This document shows, one piece after another, positions 8,764 to 17,195 of a DNA stretch of 64,000 bases (position 1 is the first letter of the stretch; each line of letters begins with the position of its first letter). The stretch comes from Pseudomonadota bacterium (GTDB lineage: Bacteria > Pseudomonadota > Alphaproteobacteria > Acetobacterales > Acetobacteraceae). A model generated the notes under the pieces. It ran no database searches and had not been told where the DNA came from. It worked only from the letters and a program-made list of their open reading frames with translations. The position numbers were made by a program, and so were the translations under genes. The stretch is from contig JAJZVV010000005.1 of the NCBI GenBank assembly GCA_021845595.1, forward strand, positions 142,943 through 206,942, written 5' to 3'.

Positions 8764-9795
8764 ATGGGCGTCGTGTGCAAGCCGCTGGACGAGGCGGCCG
8801 AGCCGGCCTGGGATGCGTTCGTCAACGCGATGCCGGAGGGCACGTTCTTTCACCTCTCCGGCTGGCGCCGGGTCATCGCGCGCGCCTTCGGCCACAGCAC
8901 CCACTATGTGCTGACGGAGCGCGACGGCGCCATCACCGGCGTTCTGCCGCTGGCGCTGGTCTCCTCGCGCCTGTTCGGCCGCACGCTGATCTCCTCGCCG
9001 TTCTGCGTCTATGGCGGCCCGGTCGCGGCCGATGCCGAGAGCGCCGCCGCGCTGACCGCGCACGCCGAGACCCTGCTCGGCCGGACCGGCGCCGCGGCGG
9101 TGGAGTTCCGCCATCTTCACCCCGTGGAATCCGACTGGACGGCGCGCCCGGATCTCTACGTCACCTTCCGCAAGCCGCTGCTGGCGGGCGAGGAGGCAAA
9201 CATGGCGGCGATCCCGCGCAAGCAGCGGGCGATGGTGCGCAAGGGCATCCAGAACGGGCTCACGTCAGTGCTCGATTCCTCGCCGTCGCGGCTGTGGCGG
9301 ATCTACGCCGAATCGGTGCGCAATCTCGGCACCCCGGTCTTCGCGCGGCGCTATTTCGAGCTGCTGATGGAGACATTCCGGGACCAGGCCGACATCGTCA
9401 CCGTGCTCGACGGCGAGACGCCGGTCGCGGCGGTGATGAATTTCTACTTCCGCGGCGAGGTGCTGCCCTATTATGGCGGCGGCACCGCGGCGGCGCGGGG
9501 GCGGGCGGGGAACGATTTCATGTATTGGGAGGTCATGCGCCGCGCCGCGGCCCGCGGTCTGGCGCTGTTCGATTTCGGCCGCAGCAAGCTCGGCACCGGC
9601 GCCTTCTCCTTCAAGAAGAACTGGGGCTTCGCTCCGGCGCCGCTGCACTATCGCTACAAGCTGAGCCCCGGCGCGGCGCTGCCGGACCACAACCCGCTCA
9701 ACCCGAAATACCGGCTGTTCATCGCCGCCTGGAAGCGCCTGCCGCTGCCGGTGGCGAACCTGATCGGGCCGCACATCGTGCGCGGGATCGGCTAG
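8764..9795 (+). CDS. FemAB-related protein of the XrtA/PEP-CTERM system
   Basis: Member of the FemAB/GNAT-fold family (TIGR03019 type) found in exosortase loci. FemAB proteins transfer amino acids from aminoacyl-tRNA to cell-wall precursors; here the acceptor is unknown and may be the exopolysaccharide. The 343-residue product has two GNAT-like halves, with typical segments FHLSGWRRVIARAFGH, AIPRKQRAMVRKGIQNGL and FDFGRSKLGTGAFSFKKNWGF. It lies 6 bp after the deacetylase gene and 1 bp before the glycosyltransferase gene. Confidence 0.9.
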   Translation: MGVVCKPLDEAAEPAWDAFVNAMPEGTFFHLSGWRRVIARAFGHSTHYVLTERDGAITGVLPLALVSSRLFGRTLISSPFCVYGGPVAADAESAAALTAHAETLLGRTGAAAVEFRHLHPVESDWTARPDLYVTFRKPLLAGEEANMAAIPRKQRAMVRKGIQNGLTSVLDSSPSRLWRIYAESVRNLGTPVFARRYFELLMETFRDQADIVTVLDGETPVAAVMNFYFRGEVLPYYGGGTAAARGRAGNDFMYWEVMRRAAARGLALFDFGRSKLGTGAFSFKKNWGFAPAPLHYRYKLSPGAALPDHNPLNPKYRLFIAAWKRLPLPVANLIGPHIVRGIG

Positions 9796-9796
9796 C

Positions 9797-11044
9797 GTGA
9801 ACTCGATCGCCCCGATCCCGCCGCCGCCGCGCGCGGCCGCGCCGGAGAAGCCCGGGCTGCTGTTTCTCTGCCACCGGATCCCCTATCCGCCGGACAAGGG
9901 CGAGAAAATCCGCGCCTGGCACATGCTGCGCCATCTCGCGACCAGCCACCGCGTCCATCTCGGCTGTCTCATCGACGATCCGGCGGACTGGGCGCACCTG
10001 CCGGTGCTGCGGGCGCTGTGCGCCGATGTCGCCGCCTTCGGCCTCGACAAGCGCCGCGCCCGGCTCGCCGCGCTGGCCCGCTTCCGCCCCGGCCGGCCGC
10101 TCAGCCTGGATTATTTCCGCTCGGCCCCGCTCGCCCGGTGGGTGCGGCAAACGCTCGCGCAGGCGCCGGTGGACGCGATTCTCGCCTTCTCCTCGTCCAT
10201 GGCGCCCTACGTGATGCACGCGCCCGGGCCCGCCCGCCGCCTGCTGGACATGGTGGACGTGGATTCGGAAAAATTCGCCGCCTACGCCGAAACCGCCCGC
10301 TTCCCGATGCGCGGCGTCTATGCCCGCGAAGGGCGCACCCTCCTCGCTTTCGAGCGCGAAGCGGCGCAGGCGTTCGAGCGCACGCTGCTCGTCTCCGGCC
10401 ACGAATGCGAGCGCTTCGCCACGCTGGCCCCGGAGAGCCGCGGGCGGCTGCTGGCGGTGGAGAACGGCGTCGATCTCGCCGCCTTCGACCCCGCCCGGCC
10501 CGCCGCCAACCCGTTTCCCACCGCGGCGCCGCACCTGGTCTTCACCGGCACGATGGACTACCGGCCGAATGTCGATGCCGTGGTCTGGTTCGCCCGCGCG
10601 GTGATGCCGCTGCTCGCCGATCGCGGCGTGGTGTTCGCCATCGTCGGCGCGAACCCGGCCGAGCCGGTGCGGCGGCTGGCCGGCCCCTCCGTCCTCGTCA
10701 CCGGCCGCGTGCCGGACACGCGCCCCTACCTCGCCCACGCCGCCGCCGTGGTGGCGCCGCTGCGCATCGCGCGCGGGGTGCAGAACAAGGTGCTGGAGGC
10801 GATGGCGATGGGCCGCCCGGTGATCGCCTCGCCCCAGGCCTTCGAGGGGCTGCGCGCGGTGCCGGGGCGCGACCTGCTGGTCGCGGATGGGGCCGAGGCG
10901 ATGGCGGACGCGGTGCGCGCGGTGCTCGCCGGGGCCCATCCCGGCCTCGGCGCGGCGGCGCGGCGGGCGGTGGAAGCCGGGCATGACTGGAGCCGCACGC
11001 TGGCGCCGCTGTTTCACCTGCTCGGGGCGGAGCCGGCGCAATGA
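9797..11044 (+). CDS. XrtA/PEP-CTERM system glycosyltransferase (TIGR03087 type, GT-B fold)
   Basis: Glycosyltransferase expected to add a sugar to the lipid-linked repeat unit. The 415-residue product begins after a proline-rich tail with LLFLCHRIPYPPDKGEKIRA, the signature of the PEP-CTERM TIGR03087 glycosyltransferases. The C-terminal half carries a group-1 transferase domain (VFTGTMDYRPNVDAVVWFA, ARGVQNKVLEAMAMGRPVI). The GTG start at 9797 follows the previous stop by one base. The stop overlaps the exosortase ATG by 4 bp. Confidence 0.92.
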   Translation: MNSIAPIPPPPRAAAPEKPGLLFLCHRIPYPPDKGEKIRAWHMLRHLATSHRVHLGCLIDDPADWAHLPVLRALCADVAAFGLDKRRARLAALARFRPGRPLSLDYFRSAPLARWVRQTLAQAPVDAILAFSSSMAPYVMHAPGPARRLLDMVDVDSEKFAAYAETARFPMRGVYAREGRTLLAFEREAAQAFERTLLVSGHECERFATLAPESRGRLLAVENGVDLAAFDPARPAANPFPTAAPHLVFTGTMDYRPNVDAVVWFARAVMPLLADRGVVFAIVGANPAEPVRRLAGPSVLVTGRVPDTRPYLAHAAAVVAPLRIARGVQNKVLEAMAMGRPVIASPQAFEGLRAVPGRDLLVADGAEAMADAVRAVLAGAHPGLGAAARRAVEAGHDWSRTLAPLFHLLGAEPAQ

Positions 11045-12546
11045 GCGCATCGACCCCCGTCGCCGGCGCCGGATTGCGCCCGGCGCTGCCGGCACTCCTC
11101 GGCGGGCTCGCGCTGCTGCTCGCCCTGTTCCACCGCGAGGCGTCGGCGGCGGTGGAGGTATGGGCGAAATCCACCGCCTATAATCACGGCTTCCTGGTGC
11201 TGCCGATCGCCGGCTTCCTCGCCTGGGAGCGGCGCGGACGGCTCGCGGGCGCGGTGGCACGGCCCTGGCCGGCGGCGGCGCTGCTCGCCCTGCCGCTGGC
11301 GGCGGCGTGGCTCGTCGCCGAGCGGCTGGGCATCATGGAAGGGCGCCAGCTCATCCTCATCGCGCTCGTCGAACTGCTGGTGCTGGCCGTGCTCGGCCCT
11401 GCCCTGTGGCGCGCGATGGCCGCGCCGCTGCTGTATCTCTTCTTCCTGGTGCCCTTCGGCGCCTTCCTCACGCCGTGGCTGCAGGACGTCACCGCCGCCT
11501 TCACCGTCCATGGCCTCGATCTGCTCGGCATCCCGAACTATTCGGACGGCTACGCCATCGAGATTCCCGAAGGCAGCTTCGTCATCGCCGAGGCCTGCGC
11601 CGGGCTGCGCTTCCTCATCGCCGCCATCGCCTTCGGCGTGCTCTATGCGCTGACGATGTATCGCAGCCCGTGGCGGCGGGTGGCATTCATCGCCGCCTCG
11701 ATCGTGGTGCCGATCATCGCCAACGGGTTCCGCGCGCTCGGCATCGTGATGCTCGGCCACGCGCTCGGCAGCGCCCAGGCGGCGGCGACGGACCATGTGC
11801 TGTATGGCTGGATCTTCTTCTCCCTCGTCATCCTGCTGCTGATCCTGCTCGGCCTGCCGTTCCGCGAGGATGGCGCGCCGATGGCGGCGGACGCGGCGCC
11901 TGCCATCGGCCCGGCCATCGCGGCGCACGGGGGCGGGATGGCGGCAGGCCTGGTGCTGCTGCTCGCCGCCGCCGGCCCGGCGCTCTCGGCCTGGTTCGAC
12001 AGCCAGGCGACGCCGCCGCCGGCGCTCGCCTTCACCCCCGGCCCGGGCTGCATCGCCGGCCCGGCGACGGGGGGCGAGGTTCTGCGGCTGCAGGCCGTCT
12101 GCGCCGCGCAGGGGGTGACGGTGCTGGTGGACGTGTTCCCCGCCCGGGTCGATCCCGGCATCATCGTCGCCGCGCAGCACCGGCTCTCCGGCGAGGAAGG
12201 CGGCGCGGAGGTGGAGACCGGGCAGTTCACGGTGGCGAACGCGGTGCCGCGGCGCTGGCGGCTGGCGGAGCGGGCGGAGCATTACCGGCTGACCGCGAGC
12301 ACGATGTGGCTGAACGGCGCGCCGGCACCGGGCGGGCTGCGGGCGCGGGCGGTGCAGGCGCGCGCCAGCCTGTTCGGCAGCGCCAGCCTGCCCGTGCTGG
12401 TCGCGGTGGTGGTGGAAGGGGATCAGACCGCGCCCGGCGACGCGCCGCTCTCGGTCCGCGCCGCCGCGCGCCAGCGGCTGGAAGCCTTCCTCGCCGGCGC
12501 GGCGTGGCTGCCGGAGCAGGTGGCGGCGCTGGCGGCGGGGCGGTGA
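11041..12546 (+). CDS. xrtA: Exosortase A fused to an EpsI domain
   Basis: Membrane transpeptidase-like protease that recognises the C-terminal PEP-CTERM signal of secreted proteins and cleaves or transfers them at the membrane. The 501-residue product has about eight transmembrane helices in the first 290 residues. The conserved exosortase triad is present: Cys186 in EACAGLRF, Arg231 in NGFRALG and His252 in DHVLYGW. A ninth helix (about 302-318) is followed by a soluble domain of about 180 residues resembling EpsI (DUF3485), which is often a separate gene. It is the last gene of the EPS operon, and a palindromic repeat at 12563-12612 follows. Confidence 0.93.
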   Translation: MSASTPVAGAGLRPALPALLGGLALLLALFHREASAAVEVWAKSTAYNHGFLVLPIAGFLAWERRGRLAGAVARPWPAAALLALPLAAAWLVAERLGIMEGRQLILIALVELLVLAVLGPALWRAMAAPLLYLFFLVPFGAFLTPWLQDVTAAFTVHGLDLLGIPNYSDGYAIEIPEGSFVIAEACAGLRFLIAAIAFGVLYALTMYRSPWRRVAFIAASIVVPIIANGFRALGIVMLGHALGSAQAAATDHVLYGWIFFSLVILLLILLGLPFREDGAPMAADAAPAIGPAIAAHGGGMAAGLVLLLAAAGPALSAWFDSQATPPPALAFTPGPGCIAGPATGGEVLRLQAVCAAQGVTVLVDVFPARVDPGIIVAAQHRLSGEEGGAEVETGQFTVANAVPRRWRLAERAEHYRLTASTMWLNGAPAPGGLRARAVQARASLFGSASLPVLVAVVVEGDQTAPGDAPLSVRAAARQRLEAFLAGAAWLPEQVAALAAGR

Positions 12547-12562
12547 GCACGGTGGAGGAAGG

Positions 12563-12612
12563 CCAGGGGCGCTGCCCCTGGGACCCCGGCAAAGGCGGGG
12601 CCTTTGCAATCC
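12563..12612 (+). repeat. Palindromic GC-rich intergenic repeat, copy A
   Basis: The sequence consists of GGGGCGCTGCCCCTGG followed by an ACCCCGGC linker and a second stem, GCAAAGGC...GCCTTTGC. A related element in reverse orientation lies at 17115-17164. It sits between the convergent exosortase and GT2 genes, so it probably also works as a bidirectional terminator. Confidence 0.65.
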
Positions 12613-12617
12613 GCTTG

Positions 12618-13631
12618 TTAGGATTTTCGCGCCGTCGCCGTGCCGGCGGCGCGCAGCAGCTTGGCGAGGGCATGGCCGAGCGGGGCGGGCAGGGCGGCAA
12701 CGGCGGCTTTCACGCCGACAGCCCCGCCGCGCGCCTCTTCCGGCAGCAGCGCAAAAATCTGCCGCACGGAGGCGAGATCGCCACGGGCGAAGGCCGTCGC
12801 CAGCGCCTCGCCTCGGCGCCGCGCGATCGAGGCACGGATCAGCGCCGCGTGCGGGGCGAGCGAGGGGCGGGTGGCGAGCACATGCTCCAGAACCAGCGCG
12901 TCGCCGAGGTTCATCTTCTGCACATCGGCGGAAAAATTGCCGCCGTGCTTGCGGATGCCGACCAGCGCCTCGCGCACGATGCCGAATGGGGCGTGCTCGG
13001 CCAGGCGCAGCGTCGTCGCGAAATCGCCGCCGACGAGGCGGCTCACGCCTTCGTCCCAGCCGCCGATGGCGAGGAAGAACCGGCGGTCGGCAACCACGCA
13101 CGACTGGAAGAACGGCTGAAACCCGACGACGCGGGGCAGGATCGGCGCATCGAACACAGCGATGTCCTCGCCGAGGGCGCGCAGCCCGTCCCAGAACCCG
13201 GGTGGGGCGGCGGCGAATTTCTCCTCCCCGCCCCACACGCCCTCGCGGACGATGACGAAATTGCCGTAGGCGGCCAGCGTGCGCGGCTCCGCCTGCCACA
13301 GCCGCGCCATGGCGGCGAGGAAGCCCGGCCGCCAGAGATCGTCGCTGTCGCAGAAGGCGACGAGGTCGCTGCCCGCCGCGCGCAGCCCGGTGTTGCGGGC
13401 GACGAGGTCGCCGGAATTGTCGATGCGGATGGCGCGCACGCGCGGGGCGTAGCGGGCCAGCACCGCTGGCGTGTCGTCGGCCGAGCCGTCATCGACGACG
13501 ATGACCTCGTCCGGCGGGCGGGTCTGGCCGAGAATGGCATCCAGCGTCTCGGGCAGCAGCCCGGCCCGATTGTAGCTCGGCACGACGACGCCGATCGTCC
13601 GCCCCGTCGCGCCCTCACCGGACAGCCCCAT
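12618..13631 (-). CDS. Family 2 glycosyltransferase
   Basis: GT-A fold transferase, probably acting on polysaccharide. The 337-residue product shows the family start TIGVVVPSYNRAGLLPETL, VVDDGSADDT, and the metal-binding FCDSDDLWRPG motif, without membrane helices. The ATG at 13631 is used; an in-frame ATG at 13664 would add 11 residues. It is convergent with the exosortase operon and divergent from the WbsX-like gene at 13701. This position suggests an accessory EPS glycosylation cassette beside the core locus. Donor and acceptor are unknown. Confidence 0.85.
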   Translation of the reverse strand: MGLSGEGATGRTIGVVVPSYNRAGLLPETLDAILGQTRPPDEVIVVDDGSADDTPAVLARYAPRVRAIRIDNSGDLVARNTGLRAAGSDLVAFCDSDDLWRPGFLAAMARLWQAEPRTLAAYGNFVIVREGVWGGEEKFAAAPPGFWDGLRALGEDIAVFDAPILPRVVGFQPFFQSCVVADRRFFLAIGGWDEGVSRLVGGDFATTLRLAEHAPFGIVREALVGIRKHGGNFSADVQKMNLGDALVLEHVLATRPSLAPHAALIRASIARRRGEALATAFARGDLASVRQIFALLPEEARGGAVGVKAAVAALPAPLGHALAKLLRAAGTATARKS

Positions 13632-13700
13632 GCCTGACCCCACCCGTTCTGCCGCCCCGATCATGACCGATCCCGCCGCACCGCGCACGGGGGGCGGACG

Positions 13701-14798
13701 GTGAGCCCCCCGGCCCGCGCGATCGCGCTCTATCTGCCGCAGTTCCACCCGGTGCCGGAGAACGACGAGTGGTGGGGCAAGGGCTTCACCGAATGGACCA
13801 ACACGGCGAAGGCGAAGCCGCTCTTTCGCGGCCACTACCAGCCGCACGTGCCGGCGGATCTCGGCTTCTACGACCTGCGCCTGCCGGAGAGCCGCGCCGC
13901 CCAGGCGGAGCTGGCGCGACGCTACGGCGTCGAGGGGTTCTGCTACTACCATTACTGGTTCGCCGGCCGGCGCATCCTGGAGCGGCCGTTCAACGAGGTG
14001 CTGGCCTCCGGCGCGCCGGATTTTCCGTTCTGCCTGTGCTGGGCGAACGAGACCTGGAGCGGCATCTGGCACGGCGCGCCGAACCGCATCCTGATCGAGC
14101 AGACCTATCCGGGCGAGGCGGACCACCGCGCCCATTTCGCCGCCCTGCTGCCGGCGTTCCGGGACCCGCGCTACATGCGCGTCGACGGCCGGCCGATCTT
14201 TCTCCTCTACAAGCCGGAAAAACTGCCGGACGCGCGGGCGGCGACGGCGCTGTGGCGGCGCCTGGCGGTGGAGGCGGGGCTGCCCGGGCTGCACCTGCTC
14301 GGGTTCTGCAACATCGCCGCCTGGAACCCGCTGGAGCACGGGTTCGACGGCAAGGTGGTGGCGCCGCTGGTCGGCTCCCGGCCCTGGATCTCCCGCCGCC
14401 GCCCGCTCGCCTGGCTGCGCCAGCGGCGGGACATCAAGCGCGGCCTGCCGACCTTCCACCCCTACGAGACCATCACCGGCGCCTTCGCCGAGGTTCTGAA
14501 CCGCGAGGTGCGCGGCGATGCCGCCGGCTACCGCGCCCATCCCTGCGTCCTCCATGCCTGGGACAACACGCCGCGCTCGGGCGGCAACGGCGTGATTCTG
14601 GACGGCGCGACGCCGGAGCGCTTCGGGCGCCACCTGCGCGACGCCCTCGGCGCGATCGCGCACCAGCCGCCGGAGCACCGGCTATTGTTCCTGAAATCCT
14701 GGAACGAATGGGCCGAAGGCAATCACCTGGAGCCGGACCTGCGCGACGGCCACGCCTGGCTTCGGGCGGTGCAGGCGGAGATCGCGCCGGGGCCTTGA
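13701..14798 (+). CDS. GH99-like / WbsX family polysaccharide protein, copy 1
   Basis: WbsX-type protein with a glycoside hydrolase 99-like (TIM barrel) domain, common in O-antigen and capsule loci. It probably acts in polysaccharide modification or degradation. Diagnostic segments are AIALYLPQFHPVPENDEWW, GKGFTEWTN, GHYQPHVPADLGFYDLR, FCYYHYWFAG, CWANETWS and the C-terminal KSWNEWAEGNHLEPD. The 365-residue protein has no signal peptide and starts at GTG 13701. A second family member follows 55 bp downstream, probably an old duplication or independent acquisition. Confidence 0.85.
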   Translation: MSPPARAIALYLPQFHPVPENDEWWGKGFTEWTNTAKAKPLFRGHYQPHVPADLGFYDLRLPESRAAQAELARRYGVEGFCYYHYWFAGRRILERPFNEVLASGAPDFPFCLCWANETWSGIWHGAPNRILIEQTYPGEADHRAHFAALLPAFRDPRYMRVDGRPIFLLYKPEKLPDARAATALWRRLAVEAGLPGLHLLGFCNIAAWNPLEHGFDGKVVAPLVGSRPWISRRRPLAWLRQRRDIKRGLPTFHPYETITGAFAEVLNREVRGDAAGYRAHPCVLHAWDNTPRSGGNGVILDGATPERFGRHLRDALGAIAHQPPEHRLLFLKSWNEWAEGNHLEPDLRDGHAWLRAVQAEIAPGP

Positions 14799-14853
14799 GC
14801 CGCTTGGCTGCGATCGGCACTTTGTTGAATGCGAACGTCTTGGAGCGCGCCGA

Positions 14854-16164
14854 ATGCCGACCCTTCTGCAACAGATCCGCTACAATACCGGGCCCGGCAA
14901 GCACTTCCACCCCGGCGACGGCGGCATCGAAGGGCTGCAGGCCCCGGTTCGATTGATCGCCTTCTACCTTCCGCAATTCCATCCCGTCGAACAGAACGAT
15001 GAATGGTGGGGCAAAGGCTTCACAGAGTGGACGAACGTCACAAAGGCGTTGCCACAATTTGAAGGTCATTACCAGCCGCATCTTCCGGCGGACCTCGGCT
15101 TTTACGACCTACGGCTGCCAGACGTTATCAACGAGCAGGCGAAGCTGGCCAGAAGATATGGAATCGAGGGATTCTGTATCCATTATTACTGGTTTTCCGG
15201 CCAAACAATCCTCGAAACGCCGCTGAAGATCCTGCTTGATCACCCGGAAATCGAAATCTCGTTCTGCCTCAACTGGGCCAACGAGCGGTGGACGCGGACC
15301 TGGGAGGACAGACCGGCCGGCGTCCTGATCGAGCAGAACCACACCGAGCAGGACGATGAGGCGTTCATAGCGTCGATCGAGCGGGCGGTGCGGGATCCGC
15401 GTTACATCCGCATCGCTGGCCGCCCGCTCCTGATGGTCTATCGCTACGAACTCTTTGCCGACCCCAAAGCGACGACCCAACGCTGGCGCGCGATCATGAC
15501 TGAGCGCGGGCTCGGCGATCCATTTCTCGTGGCTGCGCATATCGAGGCAGCGACGCGGCGCGGATTCGACCCTCGCGAGCATGGATTCGATGCCGCAGCC
15601 GAATTCCCGCCGCACAAAGTCGGTCTGCCTCTGCCGCGTGGCCGCGAATCGTTCCCGCTGCTCGATCCGGCCTATCGGGGCAGCGTGCGCGCCTATCGTG
15701 ACATGGTGGCGTATGCGTGCAGCCTTGCCGCGTCGCCGTTCAAGCTGTTTCGCGGTGTTTGCCTCGGCTGGGACAACGAGGCGCGCAAGACGAACCGCGG
15801 ACTGGTGTTCTTCGGGGCGACGCCCGCGCTCTATGGGCGCTGGTTGCGGCATGCTGGCGCCGAGGCAATGCGTGACCCGGATCCGGATGCGCGGATCGTG
15901 TTCGTCAATGCCTGGAACGAATGGGCCGAGGGTGCGCACCTCGAGCCGGACCGGCATTTTGGTCATGCCTATCTCGTCGAGACCGCGTGCGCACTGCGGG
16001 ATCTGGCAAGCGGGCGAATGGAGCAGCCCGACTTTTCAGAAGTGGAGGGCGATGGGTATCGGACGGGGCTGGTCGGTGCGCTCGTTCGCCGAACGCGAAC
16101 GAAGTTGATAGGATTGATTCGCACCCTGGCAGAGCGCATCGCGAAACCCCCCAACGTGGGCTAG
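14854..16164 (+). CDS. GH99-like / WbsX family polysaccharide protein, copy 2
   Basis: Second WbsX/GH99-like protein, 436 residues, sharing LIAFYLPQFHPVEQNDEWW, GKGFTEWTN, HYQPHLPADLGFYDLRLP and VNAWNEWAEGAHLEPD with copy 1. It has a different N-terminus (PTLLQQIRYNTGPGKHFHPG) and a longer C-terminus. Codon use is visibly less GC-biased than in copy 1: A/T-ending codons are common (for example at 15110-15210). That points to separate acquisition rather than recent tandem duplication. A TGGAG Shine-Dalgarno precedes the ATG. Convergent with the methyltransferase. Confidence 0.83.
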   Translation: MPTLLQQIRYNTGPGKHFHPGDGGIEGLQAPVRLIAFYLPQFHPVEQNDEWWGKGFTEWTNVTKALPQFEGHYQPHLPADLGFYDLRLPDVINEQAKLARRYGIEGFCIHYYWFSGQTILETPLKILLDHPEIEISFCLNWANERWTRTWEDRPAGVLIEQNHTEQDDEAFIASIERAVRDPRYIRIAGRPLLMVYRYELFADPKATTQRWRAIMTERGLGDPFLVAAHIEAATRRGFDPREHGFDAAAEFPPHKVGLPLPRGRESFPLLDPAYRGSVRAYRDMVAYACSLAASPFKLFRGVCLGWDNEARKTNRGLVFFGATPALYGRWLRHAGAEAMRDPDPDARIVFVNAWNEWAEGAHLEPDRHFGHAYLVETACALRDLASGRMEQPDFSEVEGDGYRTGLVGALVRRTRTKLIGLIRTLAERIAKPPNVG

Positions 16165-16212
16165 CGACGGCCATACCTGCCGTGATGCTCGGGAATTCCA
16201 AGCCGATTCCGC

Positions 16213-16914
16213 TTATGGGAGGCGTGCCGCGATCAGGAATTGAAAGGCGAAAAGGTGACGCGGCCAGCGAAAGAGGGACTCTGAGAATCGTTTTGCATAC
16301 CAGCGTATTTCGCGGTTTGGATGGTTCGTTAGACCGAAGATATTCGGCGTTCTCCAGACGATACTTGTCTTGGCAACCGTGAATCCTGCATCTGTAAAAA
16401 GGGCGTTTGCGCTCTTTTGTGTGAAGAAATGCAGATGTGTCCTGTCGAGCAGGCCATCATCTTGATAGTCCCACGCTCCCCGGAACAACAGAGGCAGTGA
16501 AACCTTATAATGAGCGACATTAGGAACGGATGCAATGAAGAATCCGCCCGGTTTGATTTTTGACCGAAGTCGTTGTACAGCTGCGGCAGGATTTGGCAAA
16601 TGCTCGAGGACGTCAAGAGCCATAACGGCGTCGAACTGGTCTTCCGCGAATTCGCAGCGCGCGGCAGCCACGTCAGCGACCTCGACGGCGTCAAACGTTT
16701 TTCGGGCGATCTCCGCCGCCTCGGGGAAGAGTTCGATGCCGGCGGCGTAACGGATCGGGCGAATCGAGCGCAGCCAAGCCATGGTCGCCCCTGCGCCGCA
16801 ACCGATCTCGAGAACCGAGTTCACGTCGTTCGGTACCAGGGGCTCGATCTCTTGGCGAACGTATTGATAATAATGCGAAACGTCGTCGGTTGACTGCTTG
16901 GCTGTGTTTGTCAT
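16213..16914 (-). CDS. Class I SAM-dependent methyltransferase
   Basis: 233-residue methyltransferase with the SAM-binding motif VLEIGCGAGATMAWL, an acidic second motif (AAGIELFPEAAEIA), FDAVMALDVLEHLPNP and the motif LRSKIKPGGFFIASVPN. This layout (Methyltransf_23) is common in polysaccharide gene clusters, where such enzymes methylate sugars or lipid-linked intermediates. Like the neighbouring copy-2 WbsX gene it is clearly less GC-rich than the rest of the window. The substrate is not predictable. Confidence 0.85.
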   Translation of the reverse strand: MTNTAKQSTDDVSHYYQYVRQEIEPLVPNDVNSVLEIGCGAGATMAWLRSIRPIRYAAGIELFPEAAEIARKTFDAVEVADVAAARCEFAEDQFDAVMALDVLEHLPNPAAAVQRLRSKIKPGGFFIASVPNVAHYKVSLPLLFRGAWDYQDDGLLDRTHLHFFTQKSANALFTDAGFTVAKTSIVWRTPNIFGLTNHPNREIRWYAKRFSESLFRWPRHLFAFQFLIAARLP

Positions 16915-17114
16915 TTCCCATTCGATTCTCTATGCCCGCGCGCGCTGAGCGGCACCCCCGCGAGCTCCCAGCCTACTCTATCAAGGCCGCGCGAAGCGCG
17001 TAATGAAATCATGCTGCGTGCCGCGTAGCGGCTGGTCAACGTCGCGCCTCACCAATTCCGTCAGCCCTCCGGCCAAAATCGGCTCCGCCGTCATCCGAAA
17101 AAGCTGAAAGTCCC

Positions 17115-17164
17115 GGGTTCCAAGGGCCTCCCGGCCCTTGGCGGGGCCCGGGGCAGCGCCCCGG
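17115..17164 (-). repeat. Palindromic GC-rich intergenic repeat, copy B
   Basis: On the minus strand it reads GGGGCGCTGCCCCGGG, then CCCCGCC, then the stem CAAGGGCC...GGCCCTTG. It closely parallels copy A at 12563-12612, with compensating changes in the second stem. It lies between the methyltransferase and the phosphoesterase genes. Confidence 0.65.
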
Positions 17165-17195
17165 ACCGTTCCCCATCCGCTCTGGCGCCTGCGTC

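Noticed and set aside
13632..14678. Apparent N-terminal extension of the GT2 glycosyltransferase
   Set aside because: It runs antisense through the whole WbsX-like gene; the GT2 domain begins only after the ATG at 13631, and the extra sequence is low-complexity.
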